Assembly (NCBI RefSeq): GCF_004919045.1
Contig: NZ_SWDW01000010.1
Span: 62,001 to 126,000 of the forward strand
Direction of reading: 5' to 3'
Length of the DNA stretch: 64,000 nt
DNA from: Sinomonas albida
Lineage (GTDB): Bacteria > Actinomycetota > Actinomycetes > Actinomycetales > Micrococcaceae
Under the pieces are notes generated by a model that was not told the DNA's origin, searched no databases, and was given only the letters and a program-made list of their open reading frames with translations. A program made the position numbers and the translations under genes. Every line of letters begins with the position of its first letter. Within the stretch, counting starts at the first letter, position 1. This document shows, in pieces, positions 9,015 through 18,918 of the stretch.

Positions 9015-9782
9015 TCAGACCACGACCGTCATTCCGCCGTCGACGAAGATCGTCTGGCCGTTGACGAAGTCTGACGCGCCCGAGGCGAGCCACACGACCG
9101 GGCCGGCGACGTCGTCGACCGTCCCCCAGCGCCGGGCCGGCGTTCGCCCGAGGATCCATGCGTTGAACTCGGGATCGTCGACGAGGTTCTGAGTCATCTC
9201 GGTGTGGATGTAGCCGGGGGCGACCCCGTTGATCTGGAGCCCCGAACCGGCCCACTCGGCCGCCATGGCGCGGGTGAGATTGCGCAGGCCGCCCTTCGCG
9301 GCCGTGTACGCGCCGATCGAGGGCCGTGCGAGGTCCGTCTGGACGGAGCAGATGTTGATGATCTTGCCCGCGCCCCGCTCCGCCATGCCGCGCGCGGCCT
9401 CGCGGCCCACGAGGAAGGCACTCGTGAGGTCGGTCCGGATCACGCGGTCCCAGTCGGCCGGGTCGAGGTCGAAGAGCGGCACCCGGTGTTGGATGCCCGC
9501 GTTGTTGACGAGAATGCCGAGGGGCCCCGCCTTGGCCTCGGCCTCGGCGACGCCCGCCGCCGCGGCCTCGGGATCGGTCACGTCGAACGCGACGGCGAAG
9601 ACACGTTCCTCGCCGTAGACGTGCGCCATCTCGAGGCGGGTCGCCTCTGCGCGCGCGGCGTCGCGGCCGTGGATCACGATCGTGGCGCCGGCGTCCGCGA
9701 GCCCGCGCGCGAGCGCCGAGCCGATCCGGCTCGAGCCGGTCACAAGGGCCGTGCGGCCGCTCAGGTCGAACAGTGCGGTCAT
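9015..9782 (-). CDS. SDR family oxidoreductase, gluconate 5-dehydrogenase-like
   Basis: 255 aa NAD(P)-dependent short-chain dehydrogenase, closest in layout to IdnO-type gluconate 5-dehydrogenases. Visible motifs: NNAG (with IQHR), catalytic Ser in NICSVQTDLARP, YTAAKGG (Y-x3-K), and PGYIHTEMT after the active site. The dinucleotide-binding motif reads TGSSRIGSALARG at residues 15-27, one glycine short of the usual TGxxxGxG. The start ATG overlaps the TGA of the upstream dehydrogenase by 4 bp, so the two are translationally coupled. It probably interconverts a keto sugar acid with its hydroxy form; the true substrate is not evident. Confidence 0.85.
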   Translation of the reverse strand: MTALFDLSGRTALVTGSSRIGSALARGLADAGATIVIHGRDAARAEATRLEMAHVYGEERVFAVAFDVTDPEAAAAGVAEAEAKAGPLGILVNNAGIQHRVPLFDLDPADWDRVIRTDLTSAFLVGREAARGMAERGAGKIINICSVQTDLARPSIGAYTAAKGGLRNLTRAMAAEWAGSGLQINGVAPGYIHTEMTQNLVDDPEFNAWILGRTPARRWGTVDDVAGPVVWLASGASDFVNGQTIFVDGGMTVVV

Positions 9783-10720
9783 GGGCGGGAATCCTCCTGA
9801 AGCGGGCTGGTTGCGAGTCCCGCGCGGCGGCGCGCGAGCTCATGGACGGAAGCGAGATCGAGGTCGCCCAGCTGTTCGGCAACGAGATCGCCGTAGACCT
9901 CGAGCGCGCTCTCGGCGATCGGCAGCCGGGCGCCGGCCTCCGTGGCGGCGGCTTCGACGAAGCGGAGGTCCTTGAGCATGAACTTCGCGGGGCCCGTGGG
10001 CGTGTAGTCCCGGGCGATCATGCGCGGGGCCAGCTGATCCATGACTCGGCTGCCTGCGAGCCCGCCCGCGAGCACGCCGAACAGCGCGCCGACGTCGAGC
10101 CCCTCTGCCTCGGCCAGTATGGCGGCCTCGGCGAGCGCGGCCGCCGTCGTCCCCACGATGAGCTGGTTGCACGCCTTGGCGAGCGACCCCGCACCCAGGC
10201 CCCCGAGGCGGACCACGGTGTCCCCCATGGCGCCGAAGAGCGGGCTGAGCGCCGTGAAGTCGTCGGGCTCCGCGCCGACCATGATGGCCAGGCTCCCGGC
10301 GATGGCGCCGGCGCGCCCGCCGCTCACGGGAGCATCGACGACGACGGCGCGCCCCGCGCTCGCGCTGGCCACGGCGGCACCGAAGCGTTTGACGTCGACC
10401 GGCGAGACGCTGCTCATGACGACGACGCGCGTCCGCCCCGCGGGCGGTCTCGCCGCCCAGGCCGCGAGCAGCGGCGCCGCGGCCTCCTCGATCATGGGCA
10501 GATCCGGGAGCATGAAGATGATCGTCTCCACGTCCGCAAGCTCGGTGACAGCTCCGACCCTTTCGCCGCCTGCCGACTCGAACGGCTTGTAGGCGTCAGC
10601 CGAACGGTTCCAACCGCGGACGCGCCATTCCGCCCCGAGGAGGTTGGCCGCCATGGGCCCACCCATGAGCCCGAGCCCGACGAACCCGACGGTTCGCGAT
10701 GCATCGTCGTTTCGTGTCAC
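9779..10720 (-). CDS. NAD(P)-dependent beta-hydroxyacid dehydrogenase (3-hydroxyisobutyrate dehydrogenase family)
   Basis: 313 aa. The N-terminal Rossmann motif GFVGLGLMGGPMAANLL, the substrate loop DAPVSGGRAGA and the catalytic lysine in GAGSLAKACNQLI define the HIBADH / tartronate semialdehyde reductase family. The frame opens at an ATG at 10741, but GTG 10720 is chosen because GAGAGGAG ends 6 nt before it. It is the first gene of a two-gene unit with the SDR and is divergent from the D-2-hydroxyacid dehydrogenase. The shared 60-bp promoter gap holds two TTCAGTA repeats. The substrate is likely a sugar-acid-derived hydroxy acid. Confidence 0.87.
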   Translation of the reverse strand: MTRNDDASRTVGFVGLGLMGGPMAANLLGAEWRVRGWNRSADAYKPFESAGGERVGAVTELADVETIIFMLPDLPMIEEAAAPLLAAWAARPPAGRTRVVVMSSVSPVDVKRFGAAVASASAGRAVVVDAPVSGGRAGAIAGSLAIMVGAEPDDFTALSPLFGAMGDTVVRLGGLGAGSLAKACNQLIVGTTAAALAEAAILAEAEGLDVGALFGVLAGGLAGSRVMDQLAPRMIARDYTPTGPAKFMLKDLRFVEAAATEAGARLPIAESALEVYGDLVAEQLGDLDLASVHELARRRAGLATSPLQEDSRP

Positions 10721-10744
10721 GTGGGTCTCCTCTCCCGACATCTG

Positions 10745-10770
10745 TTCAGTATATTAGCCAGATTTCAGTA
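10745..10770. promoter_or_regulatory. Predicted IclR-cluster operator, 19-bp-spaced direct repeat
   Basis: TTCAGTA occurs at 10745-10751 and again at 10764-10770, start to start 19 bp. It sits between the divergent starts at 10720 and 10781 and overlaps the AT-rich TATATTA that supplies likely -10 elements. The same heptamer pair at the same spacing occurs upstream of the MHS transporter and of the IclR gene. Confidence 0.6.
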
Positions 10771-10780
10771 GAGTGGACAT

Positions 10781-11866
10781 ATGAGTCGTGAATTACCTTC
10801 CGCCGGATGGCCCGCGGGCGAGCCTCTCACGGTGGCGATTGCCGTCCCCCTCGAACCGGAGTTCGTCGACGCGATCCGCGCCGTCGACCCGGCCGTCACC
10901 GTCCTGTACGAGCCGGATCTCCTCCCGCCGGAGCGATTCCCCGCCGACCACGCTGGCGATCCGGCCTTCACGCGGGACCCCGAGGCCGAGGAGCGCTACT
11001 GGAAGCTCCTCAACTCCGCCGACGTCCTGTACGGCTTCCCCAACGAGTCGGCCGCCGGTTTTGCGCGCATCGTGGCGGAGAACCCGAAGCTGCGCTGGGT
11101 CCACGCGATGGCAGCGGGCGCGGGCGCCGCGGTCAAGGCGAGCGGAGTCTCCAGCGCCGAGCTCGAGCGCGTCACGGTGACGACCTCAGCCGGCGTGCAC
11201 GCACTCCCCCTGGCCGAGTTCGCCATGCTGGGCATCCTCAACGGCCTCAAGCGCACCGCCGAACTCGCCGCCGACCAGCGGGCCAAGCACTGGCCCGCGC
11301 TGCGGACGCCGACGCGGCTTGCCTCGGGCTCCCATCTGGTCATCGCGGGCCTCGGCGAGATCGGGCTCGAGACGGCGCGGCTCGCGCGGGCGCTCGGCAT
11401 GACCGTGAGCGGCACGAAACGCAGCGCCGAACCGATCGACGGCATCGACGAGGTCGCCACCGCGGACCGGCTCCCCGAGCTCGCCGCGCGCGCGGACGCC
11501 CTCGTCAACACCCTTCCCGGCACGGCCTACACAGACGGCCTCATCGGCCGCGAAGTCTTCGCCGCGATGCGGCCGGGAACCATCCTTGTCAACGTGGGCC
11601 GGGGAACGGTCGTCGACGAGGAAGCCCTGCTCGAGGCGCTCGAGTCCGGGACCGTGGGCTACGCATGCCTCGACGTCTTCGCGGTCGAACCGCTCCCGGC
11701 GGACTCCCCGCTGTGGGACCATCCCCGCGTCCTCGTCTCGCCGCACACGTCCGCCCTGAGCGCCGCGGAGAATCGGCTCATCGCCGAGCGCTTTGCCGCC
11801 AACCTCCGCAAGTACCTCGACGGGGTGACGCTCCCCCACCGCGTGGATCCCGTGCACTTCTACTGA
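10781..11866 (+). CDS. D-2-hydroxyacid dehydrogenase
   Basis: 361 aa, NAD(P)-dependent D-isomer-specific 2-hydroxyacid dehydrogenase. The Rossmann motif VIAGLGEIGLETARLA is near residue 190. The catalytic Arg is in ILVNVGRGTVVDEEAL, Glu in DVFAVEPLP and His in SPHTSALS, so the active site is complete. The substrate-facing VHAMAAGAGA segment and long N-terminal part resemble the glyoxylate/hydroxypyruvate reductase side of the family. It is transcribed alone and divergently from the two dehydrogenases, under what looks like a common operator; it probably acts in the same sugar-acid pathway. A strong hairpin follows. Confidence 0.88.
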   Translation: MSRELPSAGWPAGEPLTVAIAVPLEPEFVDAIRAVDPAVTVLYEPDLLPPERFPADHAGDPAFTRDPEAEERYWKLLNSADVLYGFPNESAAGFARIVAENPKLRWVHAMAAGAGAAVKASGVSSAELERVTVTTSAGVHALPLAEFAMLGILNGLKRTAELAADQRAKHWPALRTPTRLASGSHLVIAGLGEIGLETARLARALGMTVSGTKRSAEPIDGIDEVATADRLPELAARADALVNTLPGTAYTDGLIGREVFAAMRPGTILVNVGRGTVVDEEALLEALESGTVGYACLDVFAVEPLPADSPLWDHPRVLVSPHTSALSAAENRLIAERFAANLRKYLDGVTLPHRVDPVHFY

Positions 11867-11924
11867 TCGGCTCGCCTACTGATCGGCTCGCCGCGTGCCC
11901 CGGCCGCGGCGTGCCCCGGCCGCG
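11861..11924. repeat. Two adjacent 16-bp tandem duplications at the dehydrogenase 3' end
   Basis: TACTGATCGGCTCGCC is at 11861-11876 and again at 11877-11892; the first copy holds the TGA stop. It is followed at once by GCGTGCCCCGGCCGCG twice (11893-11908, 11909-11924). All copies are perfect. Confidence 0.9.
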
Positions 11925-11935
11925 GTGTGCGACGC

Positions 11936-11975
11936 ACACGAAGGAGGCCCCGCCGCGGCGGGGCCTCCTTCGTGT
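11936..11975. terminator. Perfect 40-bp palindrome, bidirectional terminator
   Basis: A perfect inverted repeat with about 19 bp per arm (ACACGAAGGAGGCCCCGCC and its complement) sits between the convergent dehydrogenase and MHS transporter genes. It has no long T tract. Confidence 0.8.
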
Positions 11976-11997
11976 CGCCAAGGGGCCGGTCTTCCTA

Positions 11998-12023
11998 TGA
12001 CAGCCAAGAGTGACAGCCAAGAG
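11998..12023. repeat. 13-bp tandem duplication
   Basis: TGACAGCCAAGAG at 11998-12010 repeats perfectly at 12011-12023. The flanks are also near-duplicated (GGCCGGTCTTC before, GGCCAGTCTTC after). The rest of the 11976-12059 gap shows no gene. Confidence 0.8.
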
Positions 12024-12059
12024 GCCAGTCTTCATGTGCCGTCCAGAGGACCAGCCGGA

Positions 12060-13418
12060 TCAGGCGCCGTCCTCGAGGGCGGTCAGGTCGCGGCCCTTGG
12101 TCTCACGGATGGTGAACGTCGTGGCGAACGTGATGACCGCAAGGGCACAGGAGAACCCCGCGAGCACCAGCCATGAGTTGTGCGTCGCGGCAAGGAAGAT
12201 CCCGATGAGCACCGGGACGAGGCCCGAGGCCACCATGGCCGAGATCTCTCGGCTCAGGGCGACGCCAGTGAACCGGCGCGTTGCGCCGAACATCTCAGGC
12301 ATGAGCGAGCACTGAGGACCGAGGCACGCCTGGACGCCGATGCCCGTGCCGATCGCGATGACCACGTACACGAGCCATGTCTGCCCGAGCGTCACGAGGT
12401 AGAAGGCCGGGAACGCGATGATCGCCTGGAACAGGGCGCCGTAGCGGTACACCTTGACGCGGCCCACCCGGTCCGAGAGCGCGCCGAAGGCGACGACCGC
12501 GACCGCGGCGACGCCGGCCGCCACGAGGAGGGACGCCGGGCCGATCGCCTTGTCCGACTTGAACGCCGCGACAGTGCCGAGGAAGGAGACGACGACCGCC
12601 GAATAGATCGACGAGTTGCCGTTCTCCGCCATGCGGATGCCGATGCCCTTGAGGACAGTCCGCCACGACGAACGGACCACCTCGCCGATGGGGTTCTTCG
12701 CGACCTCGTTGTGCTTCTCGAGCTCCCGGAAGACCGGGGTCTCCTTGAGCCGGAGCCGGATCACGACGGCGGCCACGATGAGGACGAACGAGCAGAGGAA
12801 CGGGACGCGCCACAGCCATTCCTGCACGATCTTCGGGTCCACGAGGCCCAGAAGGGCGAACGTCCCGGCGCCGAGCAGCGTGCCCAGCTGGATGCCGACA
12901 AACGGGAGGGCCGCAAAGTATCCGCGTCGCTTCGCGGGCGCCACCTCCGAGATGAGGGTCGTCGCGCCAGCCTGCTCGGCGCCGGCGCCGAGCCCCTGCA
13001 TGATGCGCAGCGCGATGAGCAGGATCGGCGCCGCGGCGCCCACCTGGCTGTACGTCGGCAGCACACCGATGAGGAAGCTCGCCGAGCCCATGAGCAGGAT
13101 CGTCCCGAGGAGCACCATCTTCCGACCCCAGCGGTCGCCGATGAAGCCGAAGATGAAGCCCCCGAGCGGGCGCGCGACATACGCGACGCCGAACGTCGCG
13201 AGCCCCACGATCATGCTCGCGTTGCCGAACGGCGCAAAGAACAGCGGCCCGAAGACGAGGGCGGTCGCGAGGCCGAAGATGTAGAAGTCGTAGTACTCGA
13301 GGGCGGATCCTATTGAGCTCGCGAGCGTTGCGCTGCGGAGCTGGACTGGATCGACGGCAACCTCATCGCTTCGCGGGCTCGTCGCCGGACGCGCGCTGCC
13401 GAGTGGGCTGGTGTGCAT
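12060..13418 (-). CDS. MFS transporter, metabolite:H+ symporter (MHS) type
   Basis: 452 aa, about 12 membrane segments. SIGSALEYYDFYIFG at the first helix, the loop GDRWGRKMVLLG and the RIMQGLGAGAEQAGA helix are typical of the MHS branch, whose members import organic acids such as shikimate, 2-oxoglutarate, proline or aromatic acids. It is the only transporter of the 9015-14396 cluster and so most likely brings in the acid substrate of the three dehydrogenases; the exact substrate cannot be read. The ATG follows AAAGGAGTAC. Its upstream region carries the 19-bp-spaced repeat, so IclR control is expected. Confidence 0.9.
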   Translation of the reverse strand: MHTSPLGSARPATSPRSDEVAVDPVQLRSATLASSIGSALEYYDFYIFGLATALVFGPLFFAPFGNASMIVGLATFGVAYVARPLGGFIFGFIGDRWGRKMVLLGTILLMGSASFLIGVLPTYSQVGAAAPILLIALRIMQGLGAGAEQAGATTLISEVAPAKRRGYFAALPFVGIQLGTLLGAGTFALLGLVDPKIVQEWLWRVPFLCSFVLIVAAVVIRLRLKETPVFRELEKHNEVAKNPIGEVVRSSWRTVLKGIGIRMAENGNSSIYSAVVVSFLGTVAAFKSDKAIGPASLLVAAGVAAVAVVAFGALSDRVGRVKVYRYGALFQAIIAFPAFYLVTLGQTWLVYVVIAIGTGIGVQACLGPQCSLMPEMFGATRRFTGVALSREISAMVASGLVPVLIGIFLAATHNSWLVLAGFSCALAVITFATTFTIRETKGRDLTALEDGA

Positions 13419-13491
13419 GTGTACTCCTTTGGACTCGACGGCCCGGAGCGCCCGAGGGGCTCACACGAGGCCGGCGTGACACCGATCACTG

Positions 13492-13517
13492 TACTGAATA
13501 GCGTACAGAATTCTGAA
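13492..13517. promoter_or_regulatory. Predicted IclR-cluster operator upstream of the MHS transporter
   Basis: On the minus strand TTCAGAA (13511-13517) and TTCAGTA (13492-13498) are spaced 19 bp, 74-99 bp upstream of the transporter start. The first lies inside the small palindrome CAGAATTCTG. A third, oppositely oriented TTCAGTT lies at 13538-13544. Confidence 0.55.
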
Positions 13518-13574
13518 CGTTTGTCCAGTGGAGTGGATTCAGTTCACCATGCTGGCCACATGATGGCGCGGCTG

Positions 13575-14396
13575 CTACCCCATGGGGTTGCCGAGCGCGC
13601 GCGCAAGCTCCTTGAGCTCCGCGACCATCGCAGCCTTCTGCTCCTCGGTGAACGTCGCCTTGAGGGCCGTGACGCTCACACCGAGGTTGGGGCCATGCGC
13701 GCCGCGTGTCGGCACGGGGACCGCGAGGCACACGACGCCGAGGGTCGACTCCTCGTCCTCGAAGGCATAGCCCTGCTCCCGGATGCGGTGGAGTTCCTCT
13801 TTGAACGCCTTGCCCGTGCGGATTGAATGCGGAGTGAGGACGGGCAGCTCGGCGTCGTCGGGGTACATGTCCTCCCAGTCGTGCTCGTGGAGGCGGCCGA
13901 CGAGGGCCTTGCCCACGGCGCACAGCGATGCGGGCATCTTGTCGCCGATCGTCGACGTGAGGCGCACGGCCGGATGGCCCTCGTACCGGGCCAGGTAGAT
14001 GACGTGGTCCCCGTCGAGGAGCGCGATCCGAACGGTCTCCCGCGAGAGCGCAGGCGCCTGAGCGCAGAACTGGTAGAACTCGCGGATCTCGTCGCGGCGG
14101 CTCAGATAGGACGCGCCGAGCTCCACGAGCTTGCGGCCAAGGAGGAAGTCGCTGCCCTCACGGACCACGAGGCCCGCATCCTCGAGGGCCTGGAGGATGT
14201 TCGACGTCGAGGACTTCGGGATGCCGAGCTCGCGGGCCAGATCACTCAGGGTCGCCCGCCCGCTCGAGGCGGCGGCGAGAACATCGAGGACAGCGGCCGC
14301 GCGCGTCACCGCCGGGGCAGGCGAGGACGACGACGGCGCCTCCTCGCGCCCGCGGCGCTCCGCCTCCGGGATGACTGCAGACCTGCTCGGTGCCAC
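13575..14396 (-). CDS. IclR family transcriptional regulator
   Basis: 273 aa. An N-terminal winged helix-turn-helix (about residues 25-85: TRAAAVLDVLAAASSGRATLSDLARELGIPKSSTSNIL) is followed by the IclR effector-binding domain (about 100-265), with characteristic blocks such as SAVGKALVG-like LCAVGKALVGRL and GVVCLAVPV. GTG 14396 is chosen over the longer frame because AGGAG is 4 nt upstream and the 48-residue extension is Cys/Pro-rich and unlike the family. It is likely the local regulator of the sugar-acid cluster, and repeats at 14442-14467 suggest autoregulation. The inducing ligand is unknown. Confidence 0.88.
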   Translation of the reverse strand: MAPSRSAVIPEAERRGREEAPSSSSPAPAVTRAAAVLDVLAAASSGRATLSDLARELGIPKSSTSNILQALEDAGLVVREGSDFLLGRKLVELGASYLSRRDEIREFYQFCAQAPALSRETVRIALLDGDHVIYLARYEGHPAVRLTSTIGDKMPASLCAVGKALVGRLHEHDWEDMYPDDAELPVLTPHSIRTGKAFKEELHRIREQGYAFEDEESTLGVVCLAVPVPTRGAHGPNLGVSVTALKATFTEEQKAAMVAELKELARALGNPMG

Positions 14397-14441
14397 GATG
14401 CTCCTAACCTGTGCGGGCGAGTGCCCGCAGCTCGTCCAACA

Positions 14442-14467
14442 TACTGAACACAGATCATGATACTGAG
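14442..14467. promoter_or_regulatory. Predicted autoregulatory operator upstream of the IclR gene
   Basis: On the minus strand CTCAGTA (14461-14467) and TTCAGTA (14442-14448) are spaced 19 bp, about 45-70 bp upstream of the GTG start. This matches the arrangement at 10745 and 13492. Confidence 0.55.
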
Positions 14468-14559
14468 TTGGGCGCGGCCTGGGGAGCTCCGGGCGAGCGC
14501 CCAGCGCCGTCACAGCGACGACACAGATTTGTTGAGACACCCGCAGTTCACCTAGTATT

Positions 14560-14615
14560 CACGGCAGAGCCTCCCACCGCGGCAACCCCCCAATGGCTGC
14601 GGCGGGAGGCTCTTT
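14560..14615 (+). ncRNA. Candidate 6C-like small RNA: C6-loop hairpin with its own promoter
   Basis: AGAGCCTCCC-A-CCGC (from 14566) pairs with GCGG-C-GGGAGGCTCT (to 14613) around a loop holding CCCCCC, then TTT. A TAGTAT -10 lies at 14553-14558 with TTGTTG 18 bp further upstream, so transcription would start just before the hairpin, giving a transcript of about 50 nt. Actinobacterial 6C RNAs have C6 loops on two stem-loops; I see only one here, so this could be an isolated terminator. The rest of the 14397-14736 gap holds the IclR promoter and no gene. Confidence 0.45.
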
Positions 14616-14736
14616 CCATGCCCGATCGATCGGATGGGGCGCGGCCGGCGCATCGAGCTGGCGGACCGCGAAGGACGACGACCCTCAGAATGCCGGGCGT
14701 GAGGGTGCCAGGCGAAGACTGGCGGCCGAGGAGCGG

Positions 14737-14809
14737 TGGGTCCTACCGGGATCGAACCGATGACATCCACGGTGTAAGCGTGGCGCTCTACCAGCTGAGC
14801 TAAAGACCC
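14737..14809 (-). tRNA. tRNA-Val (anticodon TAC)
   Basis: 73 nt without CCA. The acceptor GGGTCTT pairs with AGGACCC followed by discriminator A. The D arm is AGCTCAGCTGGTAGAGC, the anticodon stem CCACG/CGTGG holds loop CTTACAC (anticodon TAC), and the T arm contains GGTTCGATCC. CCA is not encoded. It stands alone between the peroxiredoxin gene and the hairpin at 14566. Confidence 0.95.
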
Positions 14810-14852
14810 GTGCCGGCGATGCCGGCGAGGTTCCACTCTACCCGATGCGCCC

Positions 14853-15332
14853 CTAGCCGAGGCCCACCAGCGCGGCCGCGTACTCGTCCAGATCACGGGC
14901 CTTCCCGCGCGGATTGACCACGCTGTACCGGACGATCCCCGCCGAGTCGAGGATGAAGGTGCCCCGTAGCGCCATGCCGCTTGCGTCGTCGAACACCCCG
15001 AAGCGCCTTGCCACCTCGCCGTGCGGCCAGAAGTCGGCCAGGAGCGGGAACCTGTACCCCTCGGCCTCCGCGAAGGCACGAAGCGCGAACTTGCTGTCCA
15101 CTGACACCGCGATGACTTCGGCGTGAGCGTCGGCGAAGACGTCGAATCGATTGCGGATCTCGGCCAGCTCGCCGGTGCAGATCCCGGAGAACGCGAACGG
15201 GTAGAACACGATCACCACGGGCCTGCCGCGCAGCGCAGAGAGCCGCACGGGCTCGCCGAATTGATTCGGGAGCTCGAAGTCGGGAGCCTCGTCGCCGATC
15301 TGAGGAGGGTGCGCCAGAAGGGCGCCGGTCAC
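14853..15332 (-). CDS. Peroxiredoxin, AhpE-type
   Basis: 159 aa thioredoxin-fold peroxidase that reduces hydroperoxides. The peroxidatic site is PFAFSGICTGEL, with Cys in the P-x3-T/S-x2-C context, and the conserved Arg is in the MALRGTFILD region. No clear resolving cysteine is seen further on, so the 1-Cys AhpE group is the best fit. GTG 15332 overlaps the TGA of the DUF3052 gene by 4 bp, which decides the start and indicates translational coupling. Confidence 0.88.
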   Translation of the reverse strand: MTGALLAHPPQIGDEAPDFELPNQFGEPVRLSALRGRPVVIVFYPFAFSGICTGELAEIRNRFDVFADAHAEVIAVSVDSKFALRAFAEAEGYRFPLLADFWPHGEVARRFGVFDDASGMALRGTFILDSAGIVRYSVVNPRGKARDLDEYAAALVGLG

Positions 15333-15742
15333 TTCTTGCGCGCCAAGCGCGTGGCGTGCCAGTCCTTCGAGACGCCGGCGGTCGACGTCGAGTGAAGGCC
15401 TGCCGTGGGCGCTGCTTCCTGGACCTCGGCCGGCGGCACGTACCCGGGCCGCCCCTGCTTCGGCGTCAGGAGCCATACGACCCCTCCGTCCTCGAGGGTC
15501 GTCTGGGAATCGACGAGCATGTCCACGAGGTCACCGTCGCCATCGCGCCACCAGACGACGACCGCATCGACCACGTCGTGATCCTCTTCGTCCAGAAGGT
15601 CAGAGCCCACTGTTTCCTCGATGGCCTCCCTGAGGTCGAAGTCGACGTCCTCGTCGTAGCCGAACTCCTGGATCAGGTCTCCCCCCTTGAAACCCAATCG
15701 CCCCGCCACATTGCTTTCCGCGGCGGTGTCGGTCTCGCCCAC
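15329..15742 (-). CDS. DUF3052 family protein
   Basis: 137 aa acidic cytosolic protein of unknown function, found almost only in actinobacteria. The core LGFKGGDLIQEFGYDEDVDFDLREAI and VVVWWRDGDGDLVDMLVD is intact; the C-terminal 35 residues are low complexity. GTG 15742 follows a GAGGAGGAGA ribosome site; the longer frame upstream has no family similarity. It is the first gene of an operon with the peroxiredoxin and is divergent from aceE, an arrangement common in related genomes. Confidence 0.88.
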   Translation of the reverse strand: MGETDTAAESNVAGRLGFKGGDLIQEFGYDEDVDFDLREAIEETVGSDLLDEEDHDVVDAVVVWWRDGDGDLVDMLVDSQTTLEDGGVVWLLTPKQGRPGYVPPAEVQEAAPTAGLHSTSTAGVSKDWHATRLARKK

Positions 15743-16024
15743 GTTCTCCTCCTCTAGCAGACCCCGCACGCCTTGTGCCGCGGGGAATGTATCTATAAGC
15801 CAACACCGTTTGGCGCGTAGCATCAAGCGCACGCGCTGCGCGCCCCCGGCCGACGCCGCTAGAGTGACATGGAGCGCGCCGCTGCTCCGGCTGGGGAACC
15901 CGGCTGCCTGATGAGGGGCGCTTACACGAAAATGGGCCCGAACGTTGGGGTCCAGCAACGATATTGCCCGGCGTCCGGCAGCCACCAGCTGGCGGTCCTA
16001 CGGGCTCGAAGAGAGGTTTTGGAC

Positions 16025-18766
<2,742 letters not shown>

Positions 18767-18791
18767 CCTTTCGTCCCCTAAGGCACCACGA

Positions 18792-18831
18792 ACGACGGCG
18801 GCGCTCCCCCACGAGGGAGCGTCGCCGTCGT
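18792..18831 (+). terminator. aceE terminator hairpin
   Basis: A 17-bp stem (ACGACGGCGGCGCTCCC with its complement, one G-U pair) closes a 6-nt loop, 25 bp after the aceE stop. There is no T tract. Confidence 0.75.
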
Positions 18832-18865
18832 CGTCCGCTGGCCAGCGCCCCGCGCAGCCCCCGGG

Positions 18866-18882
18866 TTGTAGCCTTCGCACAA
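18866..18882. promoter_or_regulatory. FasR-box candidate upstream of fasR
   Basis: TTGTAG-N5-GCACAA ends 36 bp before the fasR ATG. It shares TTGTAG, a 5-bp spacer and ACAA with the perfect palindrome upstream of fabD, including the inner CTTC. Confidence 0.5.
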
Positions 18883-18918
18883 ATTCGGGCCGTGGGAGCC
18901 CGCGGCTATGCTCTTCAC

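Noticed and set aside
15743-16024. Riboswitch or small RNA in the DUF3052-aceE gap
   Set aside because: Short inverted repeats are present but no known riboswitch core could be recognised and no terminator stem with T tract is seen.
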